This document shows, piece after piece, positions 49,423 to 58,486 of a stretch of DNA of 64,000 nucleotides. The stretch spans positions 1-64,000 of the forward strand of contig NZ_CBXX010000014.1 of assembly GCF_000577615.1 (NCBI RefSeq), written 5' to 3'. A program made the position numbers and the translations under genes. The DNA is from Herbaspirillum sp. RV1423. GTDB taxonomy: Bacteria; Pseudomonadota; Gammaproteobacteria; Burkholderiales; Burkholderiaceae_D. Each line of letters starts with the position of its first letter. The first letter of the stretch is position 1. The notes under the pieces are model-generated. The model was not told where the DNA came from and did no database searches. It saw only the letters and a program-made list of their open reading frames with translations.

Positions 49423-51051
49423 TTATTTAACTGTCGGTGGCACTTCGAATGTATGGAAAGGCGCCGGGCTCGGCACGGTCCACTCCAGACCTTCAGCGCC
49501 TTCCCATGGCTTGTCCGCGGCTTTCACGCCGCCCTTGATCGACGGAATCACCACGAAGAACAGGAAGTACACCTGGGAAAGGCCGAAGCCGAGCGCGCCG
49601 ATCGAGGCCACCATGTTGAAGTCGGTGAACTGCGCCGGATAATCGGCATAGCGGCGCGGCATGCCGGCCAGGCCCAGGAAGTGCATCGGGAAGAACGTCA
49701 CGTTGAACCAGATCAGCGAATTCCAGAAGTGGATCTTGCCGCGGGTTTCGTTGTACATGAAACCGGTCCACTTCGGACCCCAGTAGTAGAAGCCGGCGAA
49801 CAGCGCGAACAGCGAACCGGCCACCAGCACGTAGTGGAAGTGCGCCACCACGTAGTAGGTGTCCTGCATCTGGATATCGATCGGCGTAACCGCCAGGATC
49901 AGGCCGGTGAAACCGCCCATGGTGAACACGAAGATGAAACCGACCGAGAACAGCATCGGCGTTTCAAAGGTCATCGAACCGCGCCACATGGTGGCAATCC
50001 AGTTGAATATCTTCACGCCGGTCGGCACCGCGATCAGCATCGTCGCGTACATGAAGAACAACTGCGCAGTCACCGGCATGCCGGTAGTGAACATGTGATG
50101 GGCCCAGACGATGAAGGACAGGATCGCGATCGACGCGGTCGCATACACCATCGAGGCGTAACCGAACAATTGCTTGCGGGCGAAGGCCGGGATGATCTGC
50201 GACACGATGCCGAAGGCCGGCAAGATCATGATGTAGACCTCGGGGTGACCGAAGAACCAGAAGATGTGCTGGTACATCACCGGATCGCCGCCGCCGGCGG
50301 CGTTGAAGAACGAGGTGCCGAAGTGGCGGTCGGTCAGCGTCATGGTGATCGCGCCTGCCAACACCGGCATCACTGCGATCAGCAGGTAGGCGGTGATCAG
50401 CCAGGTCCAGCAGAACATCGGCATCTTCATCAGCGTCATGCCGGGAGCGCGCATGTTGAGGATGGTGACGATGATGTTGATCGACCCCATGATCGACGAG
50501 GCGCCCATGATGTGCACCGCGAAGATGGCCATGTCCATGCCCGGACCCATTTGCGTCGACAGCGGCGCATACAGGGTCCAGCCGGCGGCGGTCGCGCCGC
50601 CCGGCACCAGGAAGGAGGTCGCCAGCAGCAGCGCGGCGGGCGGCAGCAGCCAGAACGAGAAGTTGTTCATGCGCGCGAACGCCATGTCGGAGGCTCCGAT
50701 CTGCAGCGGGATCATCCAGTTGGCGAAGCCGACGAAAGCCGGCATGATCGCGCCGAACACCATCACCAGACCGTGCATCGTGGTCAGTTGATTGAAGAAT
50801 TCAGGGCGGAAGAATTGCAGGCCGGGCTGGAACAATTCGGCCCGGATCAGCAGCGCCAGCACGCCGCCCGACAGCAGCATGGTGAACGAGAACCACAGGT
50901 ACAGCGTGCCGATGTCCTTGTGGTTGGTGGCGAAGATCCAGCGGCGCCAGCCGTGCGGATGATCGTGATGCGCGTGATCGTCGTGGCCATGTGCGCCATG
51001 CTCATGCGCGTGCGAGTGATCGTGTCCGTGATCGACTACAGTTGTGCTCAT
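49423..51051 (-). CDS. ctaD: Cytochrome c oxidase subunit I (aa3 type)
   Basis: This 542-residue heme-copper oxidase has MNNFSFWLLPPAALLLATSF, the CuB/Tyr site in FFGHPEVYIMILPAFG, WAHHMFTTGMPV and the heme a/a3 ligands in VAHFHYVLVAG. A His-rich N-terminal segment (13 His in residues 8-35) precedes the first helix. It reduces oxygen and pumps protons. It follows ctaC by 61 bp. Confidence 0.98.
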   Translation of the reverse strand: MSTTVVDHGHDHSHAHEHGAHGHDDHAHHDHPHGWRRWIFATNHKDIGTLYLWFSFTMLLSGGVLALLIRAELFQPGLQFFRPEFFNQLTTMHGLVMVFGAIMPAFVGFANWMIPLQIGASDMAFARMNNFSFWLLPPAALLLATSFLVPGGATAAGWTLYAPLSTQMGPGMDMAIFAVHIMGASSIMGSINIIVTILNMRAPGMTLMKMPMFCWTWLITAYLLIAVMPVLAGAITMTLTDRHFGTSFFNAAGGGDPVMYQHIFWFFGHPEVYIMILPAFGIVSQIIPAFARKQLFGYASMVYATASIAILSFIVWAHHMFTTGMPVTAQLFFMYATMLIAVPTGVKIFNWIATMWRGSMTFETPMLFSVGFIFVFTMGGFTGLILAVTPIDIQMQDTYYVVAHFHYVLVAGSLFALFAGFYYWGPKWTGFMYNETRGKIHFWNSLIWFNVTFFPMHFLGLAGMPRRYADYPAQFTDFNMVASIGALGFGLSQVYFLFFVVIPSIKGGVKAADKPWEGAEGLEWTVPSPAPFHTFEVPPTVK

Positions 51052-51112
51052 TTCAGTCTCCCAATTCGATACATGTGCGCGTAGTAAGCGCTCAGGTTCT
51101 CACTCAGTTCAG

Positions 51113-52273
51113 TTACTTGCGCGCAGCCAGTACCTCGGCCGGTTGAACGATATTTTCTTGTGCTTTATTGGACCAGTTATTGCGCGTGTAGGTGATCACG
51201 GCAGCGATTTCGGTGTCGTTGAGCACCGACTTCCACGCCGGCATGGCGTTCTTGCCGTTCAACACGGTGGTGATCTGGACCGCCTTCGGACCGTTCACGA
51301 CCAGGCTGCCGTCGAGCGCAGGAAACGCGCCGGGAACACCCTTGCCGTTGGCCTGATGGCAGACCACGCAATTGGATGTGTAGACTTTTTCGCCGCGCTG
51401 CTTGAGTTCGTCGATGGTCCAGACCTTGGTCGGATCGTCGGCCTTGGCGGCCATTTCCTTCTTCTTGCCGTCGACCCAGGTCTTGTAGTCGGCTTCGCTG
51501 ACGACGTTGACGACGATCGGCATGAAGGCATGGTCCTTGCCGCACAGTTCAACACACTGGCCGCGGTAGGTGCCGATTTTCTCGGCCTTGAACCAGGTAT
51601 CGCGCACGAAACCGGGAATCGCATCCTGCTTCACGCCGAAGGCCGGGACGGTCCACGAGTGGATCACGTCATTGGCGGTGGTGACGATGCGCACCTTCTT
51701 GTTGACCGGCACGACGACCGGATTGTCGACTTCGATCAGATAGTTGTCGTTCTTCTTCAGCGAAGAGTCGGTGATCTGTTCGCGCGGCGTAGCCAGGTTG
51801 GACAGGAAGGAAATGCCTTCGCCTTCGCCCTTGAGGTAATCGTAGCCCCACTTCCATTGCATGCCGGTGACCTTGATGGTGAGGTCGGCGTTGGACGTGT
51901 CTTTCATCGCCACCACGGTCTTGGTGGCCGGCAGCGCCATGCCGATCACGATCAGGAACGGGACGATGGTCCAGGCTATTTCGACGGTGGTGCTTTCGTG
52001 GAAACTGGCCGATTTGTGGCCGAGGGATTTTCGATGCTTGAGGATGGAGTAGAACATGACGCCGAACACGGCAAGGAAAATCACCAGGCAGATGACCAGC
52101 ATCAGATGATGCAGGTCATAAATCTGTTCGGCGATCTGCGTTACCGGCGGCTGGAAATTGGTCTGCAATACGGCTGGACCGCCCTGACTATCGACCACTG
52201 CCCATGACGGCACGGAAGCCGCCAGGAGCGATGCACCAAGTAGCAAAGAATGAAGGCGCTTCGCAATTATCAT
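51113..52273 (-). CDS. ctaC: Cytochrome c oxidase subunit II with fused cytochrome c
   Basis: This 386-residue protein has a signal peptide, two membrane helices, a CuA cupredoxin domain (GQCVELCGKDHAFMPIVVNV, with HSWTVPAFGVK before it) and a C-terminal cytochrome c domain with TSNCVVCHQANGKG, the caa3-like layout. It receives electrons from cytochrome c. GAGGAA precedes the ATG. It is the first structural gene, 42 bp after the DUF2244 gene. Confidence 0.97.
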   Translation of the reverse strand: MIIAKRLHSLLLGASLLAASVPSWAVVDSQGGPAVLQTNFQPPVTQIAEQIYDLHHLMLVICLVIFLAVFGVMFYSILKHRKSLGHKSASFHESTTVEIAWTIVPFLIVIGMALPATKTVVAMKDTSNADLTIKVTGMQWKWGYDYLKGEGEGISFLSNLATPREQITDSSLKKNDNYLIEVDNPVVVPVNKKVRIVTTANDVIHSWTVPAFGVKQDAIPGFVRDTWFKAEKIGTYRGQCVELCGKDHAFMPIVVNVVSEADYKTWVDGKKKEMAAKADDPTKVWTIDELKQRGEKVYTSNCVVCHQANGKGVPGAFPALDGSLVVNGPKAVQITTVLNGKNAMPAWKSVLNDTEIAAVITYTRNNWSNKAQENIVQPAEVLAARK

Positions 52274-52315
52274 GATTTCCTCAAAAGCCCAAAATAATTA
52301 TAAGAATTGTGCCGG

Positions 52316-52756
52316 CTACCTGACGCTACTGCTTGCTGATAACTCACGCTCCAGCTCCAGTGCGAATTCGCGTCTCTTCCATTCCGTCAGGTGCCGACCT
52401 ACATCGACTCGTATTCCAGAGGACTCCAGCCTCACCAGCTTGCCAGCGTGGTGGGACCTTGCCGGATCGACTCGCGCATGATGCAGATCGAGCCTGTAAC
52501 GACTCGTTTTCCCTGCGTACACGAATTCGACCAGCACACAATCATCAACCACCGCGATATATTCGCGATCAGTCGCATGACGTGCATAAATCAGAAAAGC
52601 AAAACCGACCGCGGACAACTCAAGTACGGAAAAAACCAGTATGTACCAGGCTCCACGCAAAGTGAAAACAAACGCTACTGTCAGCGAAACCGCGCATAGG
52701 ATCGCGAAAACCTGCCCCAATTGGTGCGGCGCAATCGAACAGTTGCGCTTCAACAT
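52316..52756 (-). CDS. DUF2244 membrane protein
   Basis: This protein of about 146 residues begins MLKRNCSIAPHQLGQVFAIL, with two hydrophobic helices (residues 15-32 and 37-55) and a C-terminal soluble part containing DVGRHLTEWKRREFALELER. DUF2244 proteins are often encoded next to oxidase subunit II; their role is unknown. A GTG at 52774 is an alternative start. The promoter at 52830-52859 probably drives this gene and the oxidase genes. Confidence 0.82.
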   Translation of the reverse strand: MLKRNCSIAPHQLGQVFAILCAVSLTVAFVFTLRGAWYILVFSVLELSAVGFAFLIYARHATDREYIAVVDDCVLVEFVYAGKTSRYRLDLHHARVDPARSHHAGKLVRLESSGIRVDVGRHLTEWKRREFALELERELSASSSVR

Positions 52757-52829
52757 CCACTCCCGCTTTACCACGATACGCCCCCTGAACCAGTAGGTTG
52801 AGCACGTCCGTACAAGCTAAAACCCTCGG

Positions 52830-52859
52830 AGTATAAGGGGTAACCGTAAATGTTATCAA
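52830..52859 (-). promoter_or_regulatory. Sigma-70-like promoter for DUF2244-cox genes
   Basis: On the minus strand TTGATA (-35), an 18-bp spacer and TATACT (-10) lie about 70 bp upstream of the DUF2244 ATG. Both hexamers match consensus at five of six positions. Confidence 0.55.
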
Positions 52860-53016
52860 GCGGAATAAAGTCGCTTTTTCGCTCTTGACACAACGCCTTT
52901 CCAGCCTCCGAAACCGTACCGCCACCCCCTTCAAAACCCATCTCGGCGCCTGCTGCGATAGCGCTCCATCTCGGCTTCGCGGCATTCATCGGCGGCTTTT
53001 CCGGTTGACTGTCCGG

Positions 53017-53952
53017 CTACTTCCTGGGCAAGTCGAAGCGGATAATCGACTCGCCGCTGGCCGTGGTCTTGGGCACCGGCCGGAAAGCGTGACCATATAT
53101 CACCTCGAAGCTCAGCGGTATCTTGCCGTCCGGCCCGCGCTGCCGGTCAAGCGCCAACAGCAGGCGCTGGTGCGCGGCGCGACCGAGCAAGCCGCGTCGC
53201 CGGCTTTCCAGCGGATTGCCGCCCCAGGCGCGCAGGTCGGCCAGCAGGCGTTGCGGCGTGTCATACGTGACAGTGATCGCTTCCATGTCCATGACCGGTG
53301 TCGAAAAGCCGGCATTGACCAGCATGTCGCCGAAATCGTGCATGTCGACAAACGGCAGGCTGTGCGGCGCGGCGTCCACGGTCTCGAAGGCCGTCCGCAA
53401 TTCCTTGAAAGTGTCCGGGCCCAAACAGGAAAACATCAGCAAGCCCTCGACCCGCAAGACCCGACGCCATTCGGCGAAAACCCGGTCCGGCTGCGGATGC
53501 CAGTGCAGCGCCAGATTGGACCAGACCATGTCGAGCGCATTGGCGGCAAACGGCAGTTGCGCAAAGTCGGCGCAGGCCAGGCTGCCGGTGCCGGCCGCGC
53601 TGGCAGTCGGCAGCCATCTGGTCAGCAGGCGATTGACGGCGGACTGCGCCGCCAGTTGACGCTCCCGGGCTAGCGCCACCATGTTGAAGGCGCCGTCGAG
53701 ACCGACGATCTGGGCATCAATGAAACGCTTCTGCAAGGCGGCGATATCGGCACCCTCGCCGCAACCCGCATCCAGCACTCGCTGCGGCGTGATCTTGATC
53801 AGCAGCAGACGCTCCAGCATGCGCGCCGACACCTCGCGGCGCAGGAAATCCGATTCCGCCACGCGCGCCGGAGCGGAAAACAGGCGGCGCACTAGAGGCA
53901 GATCGATCGGCGCGCTCAATTTGGCGCTGGCGTTGGGCGGAGACAAAGACAT
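53017..53952 (-). CDS. bioC: Malonyl-ACP O-methyltransferase BioC-like
   Basis: This 311-residue protein has the AdoMet motif RVLDAGCGEGADIAALQKR, VGLDGAFNMVALARER and DMVWSNLALHWHPQPDRVFA, with HW and the following region typical of BioC. It would methylate malonyl-ACP to start biotin pimelate synthesis. Other biotin genes are absent here, so a related methyltransferase cannot be excluded. The ATG at 53952 gives the family N-terminus and diverges from comF. Confidence 0.78.
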   Translation of the reverse strand: MSLSPPNASAKLSAPIDLPLVRRLFSAPARVAESDFLRREVSARMLERLLLIKITPQRVLDAGCGEGADIAALQKRFIDAQIVGLDGAFNMVALARERQLAAQSAVNRLLTRWLPTASAAGTGSLACADFAQLPFAANALDMVWSNLALHWHPQPDRVFAEWRRVLRVEGLLMFSCLGPDTFKELRTAFETVDAAPHSLPFVDMHDFGDMLVNAGFSTPVMDMEAITVTYDTPQRLLADLRAWGGNPLESRRRGLLGRAAHQRLLLALDRQRGPDGKIPLSFEVIYGHAFRPVPKTTASGESIIRFDLPRK

Positions 53953-54085
53953 GGAAAAATCGGACGGACAAGATGAGATAATCGGCGTTAGTTTAGTCCA
54001 ATTCCTTCTTTCGGGTACGATGCCGCCCCCGCGGAGACGCCGAATCGGACTGAAATCCGACTGCAACCACCCAACCATCCTGTCC

Positions 54086-54838
54086 ATGCTCTCGCGCCTG
54101 CTGACAATCACCCGCCGTTTGTTGCCAATGCAGCCAATGCGGCACTTGCTGCCGTCTTCCTGCGTATTGTGCGGGCAGACTGATCGTGAAGCGTTGTGCC
54201 AACCCTGCCGCCAGCGCTATTTTATGGTCCGGCCGCGCCGTTGCGTGCAGTGCGCCATGCCGATTCCGACCACCGCCAAGGAAATCCGCTGCGGCGACTG
54301 CCTCAAGAACAAACCCGCGTTCGACGCCACCGTGGTGGCGACCGATTATGCCGCGCCGGCCGACCAACTGGTGCTGGCGCTGAAGTTCGGCGCCACGCTG
54401 CCGCTGGCGCCGCTGCTGGCGGACATGCTGCACGCCTCGGTGCAGCACTACACGGAACGCGGCCTGCCGTTGCCGACGCTGATGACGGCCGTGCCATTGG
54501 GCGTCAGGCGCCTGCGAGAGCGCGGCTTCAACCAGTCGCTCGAAATCGCGCGGCCGCTGGCGCGCAGTCTGGGTGTCCGGCTCGATCCGCAACTGCTGGT
54601 GCGGCTGCGCGACACGCAGGCGCAAGCCACGCTGCCCAATGACGAACGCAAGCGCAATATGCGCCGCGCCTTCGTCGTGCCGACCGGGACGATGAATCAC
54701 GTACGCGGCGCGCACATCGGTGTCGTCGATGACGTCATCACCACCGGGGAAACCCTCAATGAAATTGCCGAGACCCTCAAGCGTTTCGGCGCGCGGCGCG
54801 TCACCAATATCGTGTTTGCCCGCACCGTCGCAAAGTAA
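54086..54838 (+). CDS. comF: ComF-family phosphoribosyltransferase-like protein
   Basis: This protein of about 250 residues has an N-terminal zinc finger (CVLCGQTDREALCQPCRQRY, then CVQCAMP and CGDCL) and a PRTase domain with GVVDDVITTGETLNEIAETL. ComF is linked to DNA uptake and processing. The start is uncertain: ATG 54086 is chosen, and an in-frame ATG at 54018 is possible. Confidence 0.88.
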   Translation: MLSRLLTITRRLLPMQPMRHLLPSSCVLCGQTDREALCQPCRQRYFMVRPRRCVQCAMPIPTTAKEIRCGDCLKNKPAFDATVVATDYAAPADQLVLALKFGATLPLAPLLADMLHASVQHYTERGLPLPTLMTAVPLGVRRLRERGFNQSLEIARPLARSLGVRLDPQLLVRLRDTQAQATLPNDERKRNMRRAFVVPTGTMNHVRGAHIGVVDDVITTGETLNEIAETLKRFGARRVTNIVFARTVAK

Positions 54839-54863
54839 ATCAGCGCCCATCAAGGAGAATCAC

Positions 54864-55346
54864 TTGTTTCACGTCGTCCTGGTCGAGCCGGAAATCCCAC
54901 CGAACACCGGCAACATCATTCGCCTGTGTGCCAACACCGGCGCGCAATTGCACCTGATCGAACCGCTCGGCTTCCCGCTCGACGATGCCAAGATGCGGCG
55001 CGCCGGTCTGGATTATCACGACTACGCGACCATGCAGGTCCATCCCCATTGGGATGCCTTCATGGAAAAGCGCCGCGCCGATCCCGGCTTCGATGCCACG
55101 CGCATGTTCGCGCTCACCACGCACGGCTCGACGCCGTTTGCGAGTGTGGTGTTCCGGCCCGGCGACGTGTTCGTGTTCGGCGCCGAAACCCGGGGACTTG
55201 CGCGCGCATTGCGCGAGTCCTTCCCGGTCGCGCAACGCATCCGCCTGCCGATGCGCCCCGACAACCGCAGCCTCAACCTGTCCAATACGGTAGCGGTAGT
55301 GGTGTACGAAGCCTGGCGGCAGAACGGTTTTGCGGGTGGAAGCTGA
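54864..55346 (+). CDS. trmL: tRNA (cytidine(34)-2'-O)-methyltransferase
   Basis: This 160-residue SPOUT enzyme begins with a TTG start (54864) preceded by AAGGAG at 6 nt: MFHVVLVEPEIPPNTGNIIR. It has LIEPLGFPLDDAKMRRAGLD, VFVFGAETRGL and the knot loop RSLNLSNTVAVVVYEAWRQ. It 2'-O-methylates the wobble base of tRNA-Leu. It lies 25 bp after comF. Confidence 0.94.
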   Translation: MFHVVLVEPEIPPNTGNIIRLCANTGAQLHLIEPLGFPLDDAKMRRAGLDYHDYATMQVHPHWDAFMEKRRADPGFDATRMFALTTHGSTPFASVVFRPGDVFVFGAETRGLARALRESFPVAQRIRLPMRPDNRSLNLSNTVAVVVYEAWRQNGFAGGS

Positions 55347-55362
55347 GCGTTGGAGCCGCATT

Positions 55363-55571
55363 GAAGAAGGCCGCGATGGCGGTAATGCCGTTCAGTTTCA
55401 AGTGTAAAAAGCTCCTTGCCGCATTAGTTCATCACGACCGTCGTCCTGACGAAAGTCAGGACCCAGTGTCGTATCGGACGTTTTCACGACACTGGGTCCC
55501 GGCGTGCGCCGGGACGACGGCCGGGAAAATAGGCTTCATTGAACGACATTACCGCCATCGCGGCCTTCTTC
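55363..55571. repeat. Dispersed palindromic element, copy 4, with 32-bp inverted ends
   Basis: Two arms of 32 bp at 55363-55394 and 55540-55571 are inverted copies with one mismatch. They enclose the core, here in the opposite orientation to the other copies: GTCCTGAC-GAAA-GTCAGGAC, CCCAGTGTCGT/ACGACACTGGG and TCCCGGCG-TG-CGCCGGGA hairpins, closed by CCGTCG/CGACGG. The segment ATGCCGTTCA in the left arm is shared with the 60 kb copy. It fills the gap between trmL and the convergent ABC gene. Confidence 0.9.
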
Positions 55572-55591
55572 ACTTTCCTAGAACGACTGCT

Positions 55592-56386
55592 TTATCCCAG
55601 CAGCAAAGCGTCATCGGACAAGACTTCGCCGCGCGTGCGCTCGAACATCTTCAGCAGGTCCGGCACATCCAGCCCGGCGCGTTCCTCTCCGGAGACATCC
55701 AGCACCACCTTGCCCTGATGCAGCATCACGGTGCGGTCGCCGTAATCAAGCGCCTGGCGCATGCTGTGCGTCACCATCATGGTGGTCAGCTTGCTTTCGG
55801 CGACGATCTTGGCGGTCAGTTCCAGCACGAAGGCCGCGGTTTTCGGGTCCAGCGCGGCGGTGTGCTCATCCAGCAGCAGGATGCGCGACGGTTGCAGCGA
55901 CGCCATCAGCAGGCTGACGGCTTGCCGCTGGCCGCCGGACAACAGGCCGATGCGGTCGGTCAGGCGCTTTTCGAGGCCGAGATTCAGGATGGCAAGCTTC
56001 TCACGGAACAGCTCGCGCATGTTGCGCTTGATGGCGAAACCGAAGCCACGACGCTTGCCGCGCGCCATCGCCAGCGCCATGTTTTCTTCGATGGTCAACG
56101 CTTCGCAGGTGCCCGCCATCGGGTCCTGGAACACGCGTGCCACCATGCCGGCGCGATCCCAGGCTTGTTTTTTGGTGACATCGACGCCGTCGATCTCGAT
56201 CTTGCCTTCGTCGACCAGCAGGTCGCCGGAAATCGCATTAAGGAAAGTCGACTTGCCGGCGCCGTTGGAACCGATCACGGCAACGAACTGGCCGGTCGGG
56301 ATTTCAAGGTCGAGGCCGCGCAATGCGCGGTTTTCGATCGGGGTGCCGGCGTTGAATGTGATGTGCAGATCGGTAGCCTTCAACAT
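55592..56386 (-). CDS. ABC importer ATP-binding protein
   Basis: This 264-residue ATPase has Walker A GSNGAGKSTFL, signature LSGGQRQAVSLLMA and Walker B ILLLDEHTAALDP. It belongs with the branched-permease importer encoded upstream and completes the four-gene operon. EHTAALDP with Glu-His is typical of the PF04392-associated ATPases. Confidence 0.93.
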   Translation of the reverse strand: MLKATDLHITFNAGTPIENRALRGLDLEIPTGQFVAVIGSNGAGKSTFLNAISGDLLVDEGKIEIDGVDVTKKQAWDRAGMVARVFQDPMAGTCEALTIEENMALAMARGKRRGFGFAIKRNMRELFREKLAILNLGLEKRLTDRIGLLSGGQRQAVSLLMASLQPSRILLLDEHTAALDPKTAAFVLELTAKIVAESKLTTMMVTHSMRQALDYGDRTVMLHQGKVVLDVSGEERAGLDVPDLLKMFERTRGEVLSDDALLLG

Positions 56387-56387
56387 C

Positions 56388-57281
56388 TCAGGCTCCTCTC
56401 GTCAGCAGCTTCAGCTTGCGCTTGCCCATCGGCAGCACCAGGGCCAGCATCACCAGCACGGCGGTGACCAGGTTCAGATCTTGCGCCTGCAGGCCGATGA
56501 AATCGCTGTTCAACGCCAGCGCGATAAAGAAGCGGTACAGGATCGCGCCCAGGATCACGGCCAGCGTGGTCCACACCAGGCGGCGCGCCGGCAGGATGTT
56601 TTCGCCGATGATCACGGCCGCCAGGCCGATCACGATGGTGCCGATACCCATGGAGATATCGGCGCCGCCCTGGGTCTGCGCAAACAGCGCACCGCCCAAT
56701 GCGACCAGCGCATTGGCCAACGCCATGCCGGCCAGCGTGGCGCGGCCGGTGGCGATGCCCTGCGCGCGCGCCATGCGGGCGTTGGCGCCGGTGGCGCGCA
56801 TGGCCAGGCCGATTTCTGAAGAAAAGAACCAGTCCAGCAACAGCTTGGCAATGATCACCACCACCAGCAACACCAATGGACGTTCGACATAGTCGGGCAT
56901 CCAGTCGGGCAGCAGAATGCTGAAAATCGTCGGCTCATTGATCAGCGGCACGTTCGGCTTGCCCATCACGCGCAGGTTGATCGAATACAGCGCGATCATC
57001 ATCAGGATACTGGCCAGCAGATCCATGATCTTCAGGCGCACGTTCAGCCAGGCGGTGGTGAAGCCGGCCAGCGCTCCGGCCAGGATGGCCACGCCGGTCG
57101 CCAGGAAGGGGTTGTAGCCGGCGGCGATCATCGTCGCCGCAACAGCGCCGCCGAGCGGAAAACTGCCGTCGACGGTCAGATCGGGGAAGGTGAGGATGCG
57201 AAACGAAATCAGCACCCCGAGGGCAACCAGGCTGAAAATCAGGCCGATTTCCAGCGCGCCCAGCAGCGTATACAGCGACAT
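56388..57281 (-). CDS. ABC importer permease (LivH/M-like fold)
   Basis: This 297-residue protein has eight or more hydrophobic segments and begins MSLYTLLGALEIGLIFSLVA. FPDLTVDGSFPLGGAVAATM, LRATGANARMARAQG-like ALAMRATGANARMARAQGIA and GGALFAQTQGGADISMG are landmarks. It ends 1 bp before the ATPase gene. The substrate, possibly an aromatic amino acid by analogy with TrpXYZ systems, is not proven. Confidence 0.9.
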   Translation of the reverse strand: MSLYTLLGALEIGLIFSLVALGVLISFRILTFPDLTVDGSFPLGGAVAATMIAAGYNPFLATGVAILAGALAGFTTAWLNVRLKIMDLLASILMMIALYSINLRVMGKPNVPLINEPTIFSILLPDWMPDYVERPLVLLVVVIIAKLLLDWFFSSEIGLAMRATGANARMARAQGIATGRATLAGMALANALVALGGALFAQTQGGADISMGIGTIVIGLAAVIIGENILPARRLVWTTLAVILGAILYRFFIALALNSDFIGLQAQDLNLVTAVLVMLALVLPMGKRKLKLLTRGA

Positions 57282-57302
57282 AAAAGGTCTTTCTTAAAAA
57301 AC

Positions 57303-57359
57303 ACATTCGGCATTGACCCGGGTGGGCATGCGAATAACATGCCGGTCAATGCCGAATGT
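57303..57359. repeat. 57-bp inverted repeat between binding-protein and permease genes
   Basis: Perfect 16-bp arms ACATTCGGCATTGACC and GGTCAATGCCGAATGT enclose a second small stem GGCATG/CATGCC. There is no T-run at its base. In an ABC operon such a stem usually stabilises the upstream transcript. Confidence 0.85.
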
Positions 57360-57444
57360 CTTCTGGAAATCATGGCATGCGCCGTCGGTAACCGCACATG
57401 CCATGTTTCAGGATACTGCTGATCGACAACCGCTCAAAGGCTGA

Positions 57445-58419
57445 TCAGTTGATGACCTTGGTTGCCGACTTGATGAATTCCGGCGACAGCGTCACGCCTT
57501 GCTTCTGCGCGGCGGCGGTGTTCACGTACAGCTCCAGGTTCTTGCTGGTCGACGATGGAATGTCGCCCGGCTTTTCGCCCTTCAGGATGCGCGCCACGAT
57601 TTTACCGGTCTGACGGCCCAGATCGTAGAAATTCACGCCCAGCGCAGCCACGGCGCCGCGCTTGACGCTGCCGGTGTCGGAGGCGATCAGCGGAATCTTC
57701 GCGTCGTTGCAGACCTTGGCCAGCGACTCGAAGGTCGACACGACAACATTGTCGGTAGTGGAGTACATCACGTCGATCTTGCCGATCAGGCTCTTGGCGG
57801 CCGGCGCCACGTCAACCGAGCGCGGCGCGGCAGCCTCCACCAGCGTCATGCCCTGCTTTTCCAGCACGGCCTTGATGGCGTTGAGCGCCGACACGGAATT
57901 GGATTCGCCCGGATTGTAAACGATGCCGACACGCTTGGCGCTGGGAACGACTTTCTTGATGATCTCGACTTGCTTGACCGGATCGAGCATATGCGACAGG
58001 CCGGTCACGTTGGTGCCGGACGGGCCCCAGTCCTTGACCAATTGCGCTGCAATCGGATCGGCGATGGCCGAATAGACGATGGGAATGGTCTTGGTCGACG
58101 CCACCAGCGGCTGCGCCGACGGCGTGCCGATGGCGACGATCACGTCAGGATTGTCGCCGACGAATTTCTTGGCGATCTGGCCGGCGGTGCCGGCATTGCC
58201 CTGGGCGCTCTGGAACTCCCATTTGAACCCCTTGCCGGCATCGAAGCCTTCGGCCTTCAGTTCGTCGCGGGTGCCGTCGCGCACGGCATCCAATGCCGGA
58301 TGCTCGACGATGGATGTCACCAGTACGCTCTTGTCCGCCGCCAATGCCGGCGCAGCGCAAACCGCGGCCAGGGTCAGCGCGCCGATCACGGTGCGCAACG
58401 TTTTATTCAATATGAACAT
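57445..58419 (-). CDS. ABC transporter substrate-binding protein 2 (PF04392 type)
   Basis: This 324-residue protein has a signal peptide ending AAPALA and a two-lobed binding fold with SIVEHPALDAVRDGTRDELK, GTPSAQPLVASTKTIPIVYS, VGIVYNPGESNS and GVNFYDLGRQTGKIVARILK. It is a close paralogue of the next gene upstream. These proteins bind small molecules such as aromatic amino acids in characterised relatives. Confidence 0.92.
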   Translation of the reverse strand: MFILNKTLRTVIGALTLAAVCAAPALAADKSVLVTSIVEHPALDAVRDGTRDELKAEGFDAGKGFKWEFQSAQGNAGTAGQIAKKFVGDNPDVIVAIGTPSAQPLVASTKTIPIVYSAIADPIAAQLVKDWGPSGTNVTGLSHMLDPVKQVEIIKKVVPSAKRVGIVYNPGESNSVSALNAIKAVLEKQGMTLVEAAAPRSVDVAPAAKSLIGKIDVMYSTTDNVVVSTFESLAKVCNDAKIPLIASDTGSVKRGAVAALGVNFYDLGRQTGKIVARILKGEKPGDIPSSTSKNLELYVNTAAAQKQGVTLSPEFIKSATKVIN

Positions 58420-58448
58420 ATCTCTCCTCGGATGATTGTTTGTGCATG

Positions 58449-58473
58449 AAAAAGCGCCTCTTGGCGGGCGCTT
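58449..58473 (-). terminator. Attenuator-like hairpin between the two binding-protein genes
   Basis: On the minus strand AAGCGCC and GGCGCTT pair over an 8-nt loop and are followed by TTTTT. It could end part of the transcripts after binding-protein gene 1. Confidence 0.65.
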
Positions 58474-58486
58474 GTTTTTCCTCTGA

